DNA from: Bifidobacterium vespertilionis
GTDB taxonomy: Bacteria; Actinomycetota; Actinomycetes; Actinomycetales; Bifidobacteriaceae
Reading direction: 5' to 3'
NCBI RefSeq assembly: GCF_008698145.1
Contig: NZ_RZNZ01000013.1
Coordinates: 37,211-101,210, forward strand
DNA length: 64,000 nt
Shown here: positions 18,103 through 27,699 of the stretch, in pieces
Numbering within the stretch: the first letter of the stretch is position 1
Layout of the letters: the number at the start of each line of letters is the position of its first letter
The notes under the pieces: generated by a model
Databases searched by the model: none
The model's input: the letters and a program-made list of their open reading frames with translations, nothing else
Told to the model about the DNA's origin: nothing
Program-made: the position numbers and the translations under genes

Positions 18103-19407
18103 ATGGCCAATGGCAAATCAATGACGGTCGGCGAGATGGTCGGCCTGTTCCTCGCGCCGGAAACGCCGCTGCGGGTCGATGCGTTCGACGGCTCCCACTT
18201 CGGTCCCGAAACCGCCGCTCTGCATCTGAAGGTCACCAGCTCGCGCGCCATCTATCAGCTGTTGTCCCATCCCAATGAGATCGGCGTGGTGCGCGCCTAT
18301 GTTCTGGGCGACATCGACGTGGACGGCATCAGCTACGCGAACCCGTATCCCGTTCTGCGCGGTCTGTTCTCGCTCGCCCGTTATGTGCGCATGCCCTCGC
18401 CCGTCGACGTGGCGCGCATCGTCGCGGCCGTGCTGAGCCATGGCTGGCGCACGCCCGATGTGCCGCAGACCGAGGGGCCGAGCAAATTCGCGCGCATCAA
18501 GCGAGGCCTCCTGCCCCACAGCGAAAAGGCGGATTCGGAAACCGTGAGCTTCCACTACGACATGTCGAACGCCTTCTACGCGGACTTCCTGGGGCCCTCC
18601 ATGACCTACACCTGCGCGGTGTTCGAGGACGAGAACATGAGCCTCGAGGACGCGCAGGCCAACAAGCTGCGTCTCATTCTGGACAAGCTGGGCCTTCAGC
18701 CCGGCGAGCGCCTGCTGGATATCGGCTGCGGTTGGGGCTCCATGGTCATCACCGCCGCCCGCCGGGGCATCAAGGCGTTGGGCGTGACCCTGTCCAGGGA
18801 GCAGGCCGAATACGCCAACGAGTGGATCCGCCGCGAGGGGCTTGAGGATCTGGCCGAGGTGCGTGTGCAGGACTACCGCGAGGTGCCAGAGCACGACTTC
18901 GACGGCATCTGCTCGATCGGCATGATGGAGCATGTGGGCGTGAAGAACTACCAGCGCTATTTCGAGGAGATGTTCCGTCTGCTCAAGCCCATGGGCCGTC
19001 TGCTCAACCATCAGATCACCATCAGCCACGACAAGCCGGACGGCGGCCCCGGTCAGGACGAGTTCCTGGACCGCTACATCTTCCCCGACGGCGATCTGGG
19101 CGCGCCCGGATTCATCGAAAGCTGCATTCACGACGCCGGCTTCAACGTGGTGCATCAGGAGAACCTGCGCCAGCACTACGCGCTCACCTTGCATCATTGG
19201 TGCGAGAATCTGGATGCGAACTGGGATGACGCGGTCAGGCAGGTCGGTTTCGAGCGCGCCAAGGTGTGGGGCCTGTACATGGCCGCCTGCGCGCTGAACT
19301 TCGAGATCGACGGCATCCAGATCCACCAGTTCCTGGCCGTCAAGCCCGACCGCGTGGGTCATCCGGATGGCAAGTGGTACCCGCTGCGCCCGTGGTGGCG
19401 GGCGTAG
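18103..19407 (+). CDS. cyclopropane-fatty-acyl-phospholipid synthase family methyltransferase
   Basis: The 434-residue SAM-dependent enzyme is predicted to methylenate double bonds of membrane phospholipid acyl chains. The N-terminal ~120 residues are the lipid-binding CFA domain. SAM motif I is LLDIGCGWGSM, preceded by SFHYDMSNAFY, and MMEHVGVKNY is the catalytic-domain marker. The start is ATG 18103 behind AAGGGGG; a TTG two codons earlier is less likely. It stands alone between terminator-like hairpins and a repeat-rich spacer. Confidence 0.88.
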   Translation: MANGKSMTVGEMVGLFLAPETPLRVDAFDGSHFGPETAALHLKVTSSRAIYQLLSHPNEIGVVRAYVLGDIDVDGISYANPYPVLRGLFSLARYVRMPSPVDVARIVAAVLSHGWRTPDVPQTEGPSKFARIKRGLLPHSEKADSETVSFHYDMSNAFYADFLGPSMTYTCAVFEDENMSLEDAQANKLRLILDKLGLQPGERLLDIGCGWGSMVITAARRGIKALGVTLSREQAEYANEWIRREGLEDLAEVRVQDYREVPEHDFDGICSIGMMEHVGVKNYQRYFEEMFRLLKPMGRLLNHQITISHDKPDGGPGQDEFLDRYIFPDGDLGAPGFIESCIHDAGFNVVHQENLRQHYALTLHHWCENLDANWDDAVRQVGFERAKVWGLYMAACALNFEIDGIQIHQFLAVKPDRVGHPDGKWYPLRPWWRA

Positions 19408-19450
19408 GCGTGTCCTTCGTCATTTCGCGGCAAATCCATAGTGCGGGAAA

Positions 19451-19640
19451 GTTAAGGATCCTTCGGCTACGCCCTGATGGGCTACGCTCAGGATGACAAC
19501 AGGCCGTCATCCTGAGCACTGAGCCGTGAAGCGGACAGCCCAGTGGGCTGTCCGTAGGCGAAGGGAGCCGCCGCCAAGGCGGTGACGGTCCGGCGCAGTC
19601 GGACACGATAAGCGCGGAGTCGAAGGATCCTTGGCCACTG
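19451..19640. repeat. REP-like GGATCCTT element plus 101-bp duplicated element (copy 1)
   Basis: A minus-orientation unit (TTAAGGATCCTTCGGC through GCTCAGGATGAC) at 19451-19498 is followed by a 101-bp block at 19506-19606 that opens GTCATCCTGAGC. A GTCGAAGGATCCTTGG end lies near 19620-19635. The 101-bp block recurs at 58728-58828 with four mismatches that I counted. Inside it GGACAGCCC and GGGCTGTCC form a hairpin. It fills the whole spacer between two convergent genes, and no reading frame in it looks real. Confidence 0.85.
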
Positions 19641-19682
19641 TCTTGGAATCAAGCAGTCTTCGGCTCCGCCGCGCTATGCCGT

Positions 19683-20504
19683 CTAGCCTCGGGCCGTCGC
19701 CAGCGCCTGCAGATCTCCGAAGACCGGGGTGGCCAGGCCGAAGCCGCCCGCCACGGCCAGGCACTGCCCGGTGGTGAACGCGGATTCGTCCGCGAGGAAG
19801 TAGACCACGGCCGCGGCGATCTCCTCCGGCAGAGCCATGCGGGGGACCGGCGTGCTCTTGAGGAACATGTTGCGGAACGTGTCGTTCAGCGCGTTCCGCA
19901 CGGCATCGGTGGCGGTCATGCCCGGCAGCACGGCGTTGCAGCGGATGTTGCGGCGGGCGGTCTGCACGGCGATGTCCTTCGTCAGGTGCTCGATCGCCGC
20001 CTTGGACGTGCCGTACGCGATCTGTGAGATGTCCGGCACCTCGCCGCCGATCGACGAGATGTTCACGATGCTGCCGCCCGTTTCCGGCATGTGGCGGATC
20101 GCGGCCTGCGAGGTGATGAACACGCTTTTGAGGTTGATGGTCACCGTGTCGATGAACGTGTCCACGGACGTGTGCTCGATGTCCAGATCCTTGCGCGGGT
20201 CGGAGGTGCCGAAGTTGTTCACCAGACCGTCCACGCGCCCCTCGGCGGCGGCCACGGCCTCGATCATCTCGGTGTAGGTCTCGTCCTTCGTGGCGTCGTT
20301 GTAGATCGGCTTGGCCACGCCGCCGTTGGCCTTCACGGTTTCGTCGGCGTTGATCTCCGCTGCCCGCGCCTCGGCCCGCTCCATGTTGCGGGCGCCCAGA
20401 TAGACGATCGCGCCCTCTTTGGCGGCTGCGGTGACGATCGCGAGACCGATGCCACGCGTGGCCGCGGTGACGACGATAACCTTGTTGTGCAGTCTTCCGG
20501 TCAT
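19683..20504 (-). CDS. SDR-family oxidoreductase resembling clostridial 7-alpha-hydroxysteroid dehydrogenase
   Basis: The 273-residue Rossmann enzyme has cofactor motif TAATRGIG (residues 13-20), NNFG (about 96-99), Ser150/151, Tyr164 and Lys168. The segment VPDISQIAY, then NIRCNAVLPG, then a C-terminal VAGGFGLATP closely resembles Clostridium 7-alpha-HSDHs as I remember them. That would mean NAD(P)-dependent oxidation of the bile-acid 7-hydroxyl. A 3-oxoacyl-ACP reductase-like role is the main alternative. The start is ATG 20504 behind AAAGGAG. No bile-acid gene sits beside it. Confidence 0.72.
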   Translation of the reverse strand: MTGRLHNKVIVVTAATRGIGLAIVTAAAKEGAIVYLGARNMERAEARAAEINADETVKANGGVAKPIYNDATKDETYTEMIEAVAAAEGRVDGLVNNFGTSDPRKDLDIEHTSVDTFIDTVTINLKSVFITSQAAIRHMPETGGSIVNISSIGGEVPDISQIAYGTSKAAIEHLTKDIAVQTARRNIRCNAVLPGMTATDAVRNALNDTFRNMFLKSTPVPRMALPEEIAAAVVYFLADESAFTTGQCLAVAGGFGLATPVFGDLQALATARG

Positions 20505-20845
20505 AATGCTCCTTTGACATTCGACATGCATCCATATGCATGATCGTGATCCGTCCATGCTGACGGCGACCGATACCCAGTGTAGACGGTCAACCACGGA
20601 AGGCGACCACGGAATGCGATGTTTTTCCGCGGAATCGGCCTCATTTCAACATCGGGGGCGAAAATATGGGGCTTCCGTGGTCGGGATCGAGCCGGGAGCC
20701 GGACAGCGGCACCCGGGAGGCCGCCGCTTGCATGCGCCCGATGCTACAGTGTGGGATGGCGCTCCCGCCCGTGCCGCGCAGGTCAAGGAGCGTTCTATGT
20801 CTCATTGCTGTGCGCGGTTTTGGGGGAATCAGAAGGAGCCTTCCC

Positions 20846-21475
20846 ATGTCAACATCCGCATCATCATCCATATCCATCCGTCCGTCCCTGCGCTGGAACA
20901 CGGCGGACATCGCCGTCGGAGCCGCCCTTGGCGTAGGCTGCGGCGTCATCCAGTGGGGCTTCAACTTCGTCTCCGCATGGCTGTTCCCCCTCATGAGCGC
21001 GCTGCTGCCCGGCTTCGCCAGCCTGCTGCACGCCATCTGGTACTTCTCCGGCACGCTGGGTCTTGTGGTGATCCGCAAGCCCGGCGCCGCCATTTACGTC
21101 AACGTGGTGGGCGTGGCCGTGCAGATGCTGCTCGGCAACCAGTTCTCCCTGAGCTTCGTGTTCATCTCCGCCGCCCTTGAGGGCGTGTTCGCGGAGATCC
21201 CATTCCTCATCACCCGCTACCGCATGTACAACCTGCCGCTGACCATGTTGGCGGGCCTGCTCGTGGCCTTGGAATACGGCTTCTACCTGCTGTTCTTCCG
21301 CTACCAGGCCGTCTCCCTGTTCAGCCCGCGCGGCATCATCCACATCACCTGCGAATGCATCGGCGGTGTGCTGATCGCCGGCGTGTTCAGCTGGTATCTG
21401 TTCCGTGCGATCGCGGCGACGGGCGCGCTCGACCGCTTCGCATCCGGCCGTTCCATCCGCGCCGATGTGGACTGA
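20846..21475 (+). CDS. YkoE-like ECF transporter substrate-binding membrane component
   Basis: The 209-residue protein has five or six hydrophobic segments. The conserved block LVVIRKPGAAIYVNV and then EGVFAEIPFL match the S component family that includes YkoE (thiamine precursor uptake). It would bind its ligand in the membrane and use an energising ABC module encoded elsewhere; none follows here. The start is ATG 20846 behind AGAAGGAG. No TPP riboswitch core was recognised upstream. The vitamin specificity is inferred from the family only. Confidence 0.72.
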   Translation: MSTSASSSISIRPSLRWNTADIAVGAALGVGCGVIQWGFNFVSAWLFPLMSALLPGFASLLHAIWYFSGTLGLVVIRKPGAAIYVNVVGVAVQMLLGNQFSLSFVFISAALEGVFAEIPFLITRYRMYNLPLTMLAGLLVALEYGFYLLFFRYQAVSLFSPRGIIHITCECIGGVLIAGVFSWYLFRAIAATGALDRFASGRSIRADVD

Positions 21476-21508
21476 ACGCTGATTGGCTGGGCGCTGGCTG
21501 ATGATGGT

Positions 21509-21581
21509 GGGGCGGCAGGGGCTTGAACCCTGGACCGGGCGATTATGAGTCGCATGCTCTAACCGACTGAGCTACCGCCCC
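21509..21581 (-). tRNA. tRNA-Met (anticodon CAT)
   Basis: The minus strand folds into a 73-base cloverleaf: acceptor GGGGCGG, D-loop AGTCGGTTA, anticodon loop CTCATAA (CAT at 21545-21547) and T-loop TTCAAGC. The first acceptor pair is G-C, so it is an elongator rather than an initiator. A CAT anticodon can also belong to a tRNA-Ile modified at C34, which sequence alone does not exclude. Confidence 0.92.
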
Positions 21582-21618
21582 ACATGGCCGTGTAAAGCGG
21601 CCAACTTGCCCAGTGTAG

Positions 21619-21649
21619 CAAAGCCCGGGACCTTGCATCCCGGGCTTTG
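21619..21649. terminator. strong hairpin between tRNA-Met and the next plus-strand gene
   Basis: Perfect 12-base arms CAAAGCCCGGGA and TCCCGGGCTTTG enclose a short loop. It insulates the downstream plus-strand gene from the ECF gene, or marks a minus-strand end. Confidence 0.7.
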
Positions 21650-21787
21650 TCGTGTCCGTGGCGTACCTGTGCCGCATCCGCTCGGCAGTTACCCCGGCGA
21701 TGTTGCGCCCGCATGGCGAACATCAAGTCCGCGGTGGTAAGGTACGCCCAGATATGTCATCGGGGCCAAAGCGAACGAGGAGCGTGG

Positions 21788-22660
21788 ATGGACAAGAAGC
21801 ACATTGAAAGCGGGCTGTCGCAGGAGCAGCTGGATGCCGTCGCCGATCTGGCGCGCACCAACGTGTACGCCAAGCAGTCGAAGTGGAAGACCTTCCGCGA
21901 ACTGCCGAAGGAGGAGAAGTTCCCGTTCTTCGTGCAGCACTTCCTGCTGGCCACGGTGGCGATCGTGGCCGCGGTGGCCATTGTAATCGGCCTGGGCGTG
22001 TTCTACGCCACCCGCCCGCCAAGCACCAAGCTGGTGGTCGCCACGTTCAACCTCTCTGAGTACAACGACAAGCTTGAAAGCCTGCAGCAGGACTTCGCCG
22101 CCGCGCATCCAGACCAGGATCCCCGCGTGTTCGACATCGACTCCTCCTTCATCCTCACCTCCAAGGCGGATACGAGCCTGTCCGGGGACGGTTCCGGGGA
22201 CGGTTCCGGGGACGGGACGGCGTCGGCCAGTACGTCGGCGTCGGCCAGCGCGTCGTCCTCCAATGCGGCCGGCCAGGCCGCGGACGCGATGGCCAACGCG
22301 GCCATGGGCGGATCGTCCTATCTGGACGACTCGGCCAAGCTCGCCGTGCGCATGGCCGCCGGCGAGATCAACACGCTGATCGCGCCGAAGGACATGTTCA
22401 TCGAGTTGACCCACCGCAACGCGATCAACGACCTGAGCGCCGCGCTGGACGACCAGCGGATCGCCGCGCTGGGCGACGCCGTGGTGTACGCGGACGATCT
22501 GGAATCCGGCGCCGAGCACAAGGCGATCGGCCTCGACCTGTCCAAGTCGGCCACATGGAAGGCCAAGGGGCTGCCGGACGACGCGATCTACGGCTTCGGC
22601 AACGTGTCCGAGGGCGTGGAATGGCCGGTGGCGTTCACCGATTTCCTCAAGTTCGAGTAG
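21788..22660 (+). CDS. single-span membrane protein of unknown function with in-frame Ser/Gly/Asp repeat
   Basis: The 290-residue protein has a charged cytoplasmic N-terminus, one membrane helix near 57-77, and an extracytoplasmic domain whose family I do not recognise. A 12-base unit (TCCGGGGACGGT-like) is repeated three times at about 22185-22217, encoding SGDGSGDGSGDG. A Ser/Ala-rich stretch follows. Because the unit is a multiple of three, slippage would change linker length without a frameshift. The ATG at 21788 has GAGGAG upstream. It may be a substrate-free relative of a periplasmic-binding fold; that is a guess. Confidence 0.6.
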   Translation: MDKKHIESGLSQEQLDAVADLARTNVYAKQSKWKTFRELPKEEKFPFFVQHFLLATVAIVAAVAIVIGLGVFYATRPPSTKLVVATFNLSEYNDKLESLQQDFAAAHPDQDPRVFDIDSSFILTSKADTSLSGDGSGDGSGDGTASASTSASASASSSNAAGQAADAMANAAMGGSSYLDDSAKLAVRMAAGEINTLIAPKDMFIELTHRNAINDLSAALDDQRIAALGDAVVYADDLESGAEHKAIGLDLSKSATWKAKGLPDDAIYGFGNVSEGVEWPVAFTDFLKFE

Positions 22661-22873
22661 CGATCCGAGCGACGGCCCGAGCGTCGGCCTGATCCAAGCG
22701 GCGGCCCAGCATTGGTCCGATCGTCATGCGGGCCCGGGATAACGGCGGCGCATCCGGCGTATTGCGGGGCGTGTCGCGCAAATCCACACACCGGCGTATA
22801 ATCCCATAGGTTCCGGTTCACGCCCACCACAGGGGTGGACGACCCGGGTCGCCTGGATTCCATAGGAGACAAA

Positions 22874-23086
22874 ATGAAGCAGGGTATTCATCCCGATTAT
22901 CACCCGGTTGAGGTGACTTGCTCTTGCGGCAACACGTTCGTGACCCGCACCGCCGGCAAGGGAGACCACATGTTCGTTGACGTGTGCTCCCAGTGCCACC
23001 CGTTCTACACCGGCAAGCAGAAGATTCTCGACACCGGTGGCCGCGTGGCTCGCTTCGAGAAGCGCTACGGCAAGAAGACCAAGTAG
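22874..23086 (+). CDS. rpmE: 50S ribosomal protein L31 (zinc-binding form)
   Basis: The 70-residue ribosomal protein begins [16 protein letters not shown]. The zinc ligands are present: Cys16 and Cys18 in TCSCG, and the later CSQC. This is the C+ form, as opposed to the cysteine-free paralogue used in zinc shortage. The ribosome site is AGGAGA. A TATAAT at 22797-22802 is a likely -10 box. It heads the rpmE-prfA-prmC block. Confidence 0.96.
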   Translation: MKQGIHPDYHPVEVTCSCGNTFVTRTAGKGDHMFVDVCSQCHPFYTGKQKILDTGGRVARFEKRYGKKTK

Positions 23087-23218
23087 CATACTTCAGCGCC
23101 AGCCCCCGCATACCCTGCGCCGGCTGGCGTTTTCATATCCAAAACCGTTTTCGCCCGGATTCGCCGGGCACCCATTCCAATCGAGCATCGTTCAAGCAAG
23201 CTTCAGGCAAGGATTTCC

Positions 23219-24307
23219 ATGGCAGACGAACAGTTCCCCGCGGCCGCGACCGCGCTGGAGGAATACCAGTCCATCGAGCAACAGATGGCCGATCCGGACA
23301 TCGTGTCCAACCCGGACAAGCTGCGCAAGCTGGGCCGCCGCCACGCCGAGCTGGGCGCGATCGTGAGCGCCTACAAGGCGTATCTGCAGGTGCGCGACGA
23401 TCTGGATGCCGCGCGCGAGATGGCGTCCGAGGACTCCGATTTCGCCGAGGAGGCCAGGAGCCTCGAGGCGAAGCTGCCCGATGTGACCGAAAAGCTCAGG
23501 ACCGCGCTCATCCCGCGCGACCCGGACGACGCCCGCGACACGATCATGGAGATCAAGGCCGGCACCGGCGGCGAGGAGGCCGCGCTGTTCGCCGGCGACC
23601 TCATGCGCATGTACACGCGCTACGCGGAGAAGCGCGGCTGGACCGTGTCCATCCAGTCGGAGAACACCACCGAGCTCGGCGGCGTCAAGGACGTGCAGAT
23701 GGCCATCCGCGCCAAGGGCACGCCCGCGCCGGAGGACGGCGTGTGGGCGTCGCTCAAGTACGAAGGCGGCGTGCACCGCGTGCAGCGCATCCCCGTCACC
23801 GAATCGCAGGGCCGCATCCAGACGTCCGCGGCCGGCGTGATCGTGTTCCCTGAGGCCGACGAGGACGACGATGAGATCGAAATCGATCCGAAGGATCTGA
23901 AGATCGACATCTTCATGAGCTCCGGCCCCGGCGGCCAGTCCGTGAACACCACGTACTCCGCCGTGCGCATGACCCATATCCCCACGGGCATCACCGTGAA
24001 CATGCAGGACGAGAAGTCGCAGATCCAGAACCGCGCGGCCGCCCTGCGCGTCCTCAAGTCCCGACTGCTCGCCATGAAGCACGAGCAGGAGGCCGCCGAG
24101 GCCGCGGACATGCGCCACTCGCAGGTCCGCTCGCTGGACCGCTCCGAGCGCATCCGCACCTACAACTTCCCGGAGAACCGCATCGTGGACCACCGCACCA
24201 ACTACAAGGCGTACAATCTGGACGCCGTGCTGGACGGCGATCTGCAGGCCGTGATCGACTCCGACATCCAGGCCGACGAGGCCGATCGCCTCGCCAACCA
24301 GAAGTGA
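23219..24307 (+). CDS. prfA: peptide chain release factor 1
   Basis: Recognises UAA/UAG and triggers peptide release. The GGQ motif that enters the peptidyl-transferase centre is in [11 protein letters not shown], and the stop-codon-reading segment and [10 protein letters not shown] are in place. It has 362 residues, the normal length. It is followed 13 bases later by prmC, whose product methylates the Gln of GGQ. Confidence 0.97.
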   Translation: MADEQFPAAATALEEYQSIEQQMADPDIVSNPDKLRKLGRRHAELGAIVSAYKAYLQVRDDLDAAREMASEDSDFAEEARSLEAKLPDVTEKLRTALIPRDPDDARDTIMEIKAGTGGEEAALFAGDLMRMYTRYAEKRGWTVSIQSENTTELGGVKDVQMAIRAKGTPAPEDGVWASLKYEGGVHRVQRIPVTESQGRIQTSAAGVIVFPEADEDDDEIEIDPKDLKIDIFMSSGPGGQSVNTTYSAVRMTHIPTGITVNMQDEKSQIQNRAAALRVLKSRLLAMKHEQEAAEAADMRHSQVRSLDRSERIRTYNFPENRIVDHRTNYKAYNLDAVLDGDLQAVIDSDIQADEADRLANQK

Positions 24308-24320
24308 GCGGCCGGCGCCG

Positions 24321-25313
24321 ATGAGCACACCGACCTGTGAATCCGTGACCGTCGCCGACCTTGTCCGTTCCGCCGCACAGCGCCTGCGCGAGGCCGGCGT
24401 GGACACCCCCGAGCATGATGCCAAGCTGCTGCTCGCCCATGTGTTCGGCTGTGAGCTGCGCGATGTGGACAAGGCCGTGCTCATGGGGGAGCGGTGGCCG
24501 CGTGGCGATGCGGATGGTTCCAATGCGTCCGATTCGGCCGGAGCCGCCGCCCCGGGCAGAGTCGCCGGCTCGGACGATCCGGATGCCAAGCTCACCGCCT
24601 TCGAGGCCTGCATCATCCGGCGCGCCCGCCGCGAGCCGCTGCAGTACATCACCGGCCACGCCCCCTTCCGCTATCTTGATCTGGAAGTGGGCCCCGGCGT
24701 GTTCATTCCGCGTCCGGAGACCGAGCTCGTGGTGCAGGAGGGGCTTGACTGGATCAACCGCCACAGCGGCCTGTACGCGCCCCGCGTGGTCGACCTGTGC
24801 GCCGGCTCCGGCGCGATCGGCCTGTCCGTGGCCGGCGAGGCGCCCGGCGCGGAGGTGTGGGCCGTGGAGATCTCCGAACGCACGGCCATGTGGACCCGGC
24901 GCAACCTTGCGAAGGTGTCCCGCATCAACCCGCAGGTGGGCTACAACTACCATCTCATCCTCGGCGACGCCACGAGTTTCAGCACGTTGAGCCAGCTCGA
25001 CGGCACGGTGGATCTGGTCCTGTCCAACCCGCCCTATGTGCCCGAATCCGAGGTTCCCGAGCAGCCCGAGGTGCGCGACCACGACCCATCCCTGGCCCTC
25101 TACGGCGGTTCCGCGGATGGTTTGCTCATCCCCGAGCGGATCGTCCAGCGCGCCTATGCCCTGCTCAAGTCCGGCGGCCTGTTCGTCATGGAGCACGACA
25201 TCTCCCAGGGCGACCGCCTTGCCGCCTATGCCCACGCCTGCGGATTCATCAACGCCGTCACGCGCCTCGACTACACCGGCCGGCCGCGGTACTTGGTGGC
25301 GGAGAAGCGGTAG
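24321..25313 (+). CDS. prmC: release factor glutamine N5-methyltransferase
   Basis: Methylates the GGQ glutamine of RF1/RF2 using SAM. The SAM motif VVDLCAGSGAIGLSVA and the substrate-binding NPPY (in LSNPPYVP) are present. The protein has 330 residues, a little longer than the family because of a Gly/Ala/Ser insertion near residue 65. In many actinobacteria tsaC comes next; here a convergent gene follows and tsaC is 7.5 kb away. Confidence 0.95.
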   Translation: MSTPTCESVTVADLVRSAAQRLREAGVDTPEHDAKLLLAHVFGCELRDVDKAVLMGERWPRGDADGSNASDSAGAAAPGRVAGSDDPDAKLTAFEACIIRRARREPLQYITGHAPFRYLDLEVGPGVFIPRPETELVVQEGLDWINRHSGLYAPRVVDLCAGSGAIGLSVAGEAPGAEVWAVEISERTAMWTRRNLAKVSRINPQVGYNYHLILGDATSFSTLSQLDGTVDLVLSNPPYVPESEVPEQPEVRDHDPSLALYGGSADGLLIPERIVQRAYALLKSGGLFVMEHDISQGDRLAAYAHACGFINAVTRLDYTGRPRYLVAEKR

Positions 25314-25457
25314 GGCTACTCTGGAGACATGGATGCTCTCTCGTTGAAAATCGTGTGATGAGGGGGTTCGAACGTGACGGCCTGCTTCTGAAGCGGCATC
25401 GTGCTGGCGATTCCTTCGAATAATGCAGTGAGTTCGTCCGCCCGCGGTCGATGGCTT

Positions 25458-26825
25458 TCAGTCCGGCATCACCGCGGCTTCGGTGGCCGTGCAGGATTGC
25501 AGTGCGGCCCGGTGACGCGCGAACCAGTCCGAGAACTGCGCATCGGTGAGCCGGGACAGCGCGTCCGAAAGGTCGTTGGGACGCCGGTAGGTCTTCTCGC
25601 CCGTCTCCGGATTGACGCCGATCGCGTCCGCGTTGCCTAGCCGCACCCGGATCTCCTGCTGCACGCTGATCAGCACGTCCTCCGGTTCGCTGACCTCCGC
25701 GGCCTCGCCGACGGCCCTCGGATCGCGGACCGTGGCGCATTGCATGCGTCCGGCCACCGATTCGACCACTGCCCGCTGGACCTCCCTGACGATCCCATCC
25801 CGGCTTTCGCCGCCGGACGGGGCGCGGAACGTCGCGGTTTCGGCGGAGACAACCCAGTCCATGGAACCGAAATGCTCGTTCATTGTCACATGCGGTTGGG
25901 GCGCCAATTCCAGCACGCGGCTGGCGGCGGCCGCCACCTCCCCGGACAGTTGCCGATCGGCCGGATGCATGCAGACGATCACCTGCACGGACACGTCTGA
26001 GCAGATCGGCGATTGACCGTCGGCGCGAATCAGGGGCATGGGATGGAACAGCGGCGTGATGGCCATAACCGTCGCCATGATCGCGCAGGGCCAGAGCATC
26101 AGGTCCCGCGCCCATCGGCGTCCGTCCTCGCCATCGAGCGCATTGCGACCGACCGCCAGCATGGACGTCGCCAGCACGGTGAAGAACGCGATCCGGTATG
26201 CGCCGGTCATAGGTTCGAGCCGCCAGCCGGGGGAGGGGAAATCATTGACCCATATGGGCGCGGGCAGGAGCGCCGACCGGCCGGTGTTGACCAAGAAGGT
26301 GTTCGTCAGCAATGATCCGAACACCAACGCCGCGAACATGCCCAACGGCAGCGCGACCATCGTCCAGCGTGAGGCGGCGACCGCCCCCAGCACGGACGCG
26401 GCGACCGTCAGCGAAGCCAACGTCACCAGGGCGGCCAGTAGCGCCGGAACGTCCGGGCCGTCGTAATCGGCGATCAGCGCGGTGCGCACGGCCAGCGGCG
26501 CGAGAGCGACGATGTAACCGGCCGTCACGGCGATGCAGCAGCCGATCGTCTGCCGCGCAAGTACGCGGAACGGCCCGCCGGCGCACAGCCGTCCGATCGC
26601 CAGATTGCCGGGGCGATAGGCGCGTCCGAACAACGCCGCCGCGACGGCGACGATCAGCGCCGGCAGCATCACGCCCTCCCGGGCCGCGACGGTCAGCGAC
26701 GACCAGCGCACCGGCGGGGCGAATAGGTAGGACGCGGTCTGGGCGAACGCGGCGATGGCCACGAGCGCGCCGAGCCCCGCCATGGAACGTGCGCGCGGCC
26801 ATGCTGCGTGGGTTGTGATGGTCAT
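25458..26825 (-). CDS. ABC-transporter-associated multispan membrane protein
   Basis: The 455-residue protein has about seven hydrophobic helices within the first 270 residues and a roughly 190-residue hydrophilic C-terminal domain that I do not recognise. It lies 17 bases after the ABC ATPase gene on the same strand with ribosome site GGGAGGG, so it is the probable membrane partner. With the two-component genes upstream it forms an RR-HK-ATPase-permease operon. Export of, or protection from, an unknown compound is an inference from this layout. Confidence 0.65.
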   Translation of the reverse strand: MTITTHAAWPRARSMAGLGALVAIAAFAQTASYLFAPPVRWSSLTVAAREGVMLPALIVAVAAALFGRAYRPGNLAIGRLCAGGPFRVLARQTIGCCIAVTAGYIVALAPLAVRTALIADYDGPDVPALLAALVTLASLTVAASVLGAVAASRWTMVALPLGMFAALVFGSLLTNTFLVNTGRSALLPAPIWVNDFPSPGWRLEPMTGAYRIAFFTVLATSMLAVGRNALDGEDGRRWARDLMLWPCAIMATVMAITPLFHPMPLIRADGQSPICSDVSVQVIVCMHPADRQLSGEVAAAASRVLELAPQPHVTMNEHFGSMDWVVSAETATFRAPSGGESRDGIVREVQRAVVESVAGRMQCATVRDPRAVGEAAEVSEPEDVLISVQQEIRVRLGNADAIGVNPETGEKTYRRPNDLSDALSRLTDAQFSDWFARHRAALQSCTATEAAVMPD

Positions 26826-26842
26826 GATGCCCTCCCGTCCGG

Positions 26843-27619
26843 CTATCCGCGGGCCGAAACCCGCAGAAACAGTTCCTCGATGGCACGGGTCCGGTCCTCG
26901 TCGTTGACGGGGACGTTGCCGTCGGGCCCGCCGACGCTCCGATCCGTCACATCCCCGGCGAAGGCGATTCGCCCGCCGACCATGATGAGCAGACGGTCGG
27001 CGCCGCGGGATACGTCGTCGATGATGTGCGTGCTGAGCAGCACGGTGGCCTGTGCGCCGAGTCGCGTGACCAGTTCGCGGATGTTGGCCCGCTGCATGGG
27101 ATCCACGCCGGCCGTCGGCTCATCCAGCAGGATCACCTCCGGCCGATGGGCCACCGCGCAGGCGATGGCGAGCCGCTGCCGTTGCCCGCCGGACAGTTGG
27201 CGTGCGCGCATGGCGCGGCGGTCCAGCAGATCCACCGCTGCGAGCGCGTCGTCCACCGCCCGCGGAACCAGACGTTCCGGCAGACCGTGCGACCACGCCG
27301 AGTAGGCCACGTTGTCCTCGAGCGAGGAGAATCCCATGAGCTCGAACCGCTGCGGCAGATAACCCAGACTCAACCGCGCGTCCTCGCGTCCCTGCGCGGT
27401 CGAGACGTCATGGCCCGCGACGCTCACCGTGCCCCCATGCGGCCGTTTGAGCGTGGACAGCACGTTGAGCAGCGTGGTCTTGCCCGCGCCGTTCGCGCCC
27501 AGCAGTCCGGTCACGCCCCGCCCGATGGCGAACGACACGTTGTGCAGGACCCGCGTTCTGCCGTACCGGAACGAGACATCGGAACAGACGAGGCCATTGG
27601 GGAATGGGGAGACGGTCAT
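26843..27619 (-). CDS. ABC transporter ATP-binding protein
   Basis: The 258-residue ATPase has Walker A LGANGAGKTT, the ABC signature LSGGQRQR, Walker B ILLDEPTAGVD and the switch His in LLSTHIIDD. It is closest in type to drug or peptide export ATPases that pair with a separate permease. The start is ATG 27619 behind AAGGAGG. It lies 80 bases after the histidine kinase gene and directly before the permease. Confidence 0.9.
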   Translation of the reverse strand: MTVSPFPNGLVCSDVSFRYGRTRVLHNVSFAIGRGVTGLLGANGAGKTTLLNVLSTLKRPHGGTVSVAGHDVSTAQGREDARLSLGYLPQRFELMGFSSLEDNVAYSAWSHGLPERLVPRAVDDALAAVDLLDRRAMRARQLSGGQRQRLAIACAVAHRPEVILLDEPTAGVDPMQRANIRELVTRLGAQATVLLSTHIIDDVSRGADRLLIMVGGRIAFAGDVTDRSVGGPDGNVPVNDEDRTRAIEELFLRVSARG

Positions 27620-27699
27620 GGGGCACCTCCTTGGGCTGTGGACCACATATCCTCATTGCAGCACCATGGAGCCCATCAGGGCACCTGCTGCCGTAACGA

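Noticed and set aside
19506..19606. CRISPR-like repeats in the repeat-rich spacers
   Set aside because: Units occur in both orientations, spacing is irregular, and no uniform spacers or cas genes exist.
20597..20846. TPP riboswitch before the YkoE-like gene
   Set aside because: The conserved TPP aptamer core segments (CTGAGA and the ACCTGATCTGG-type element) are not present in the leader.
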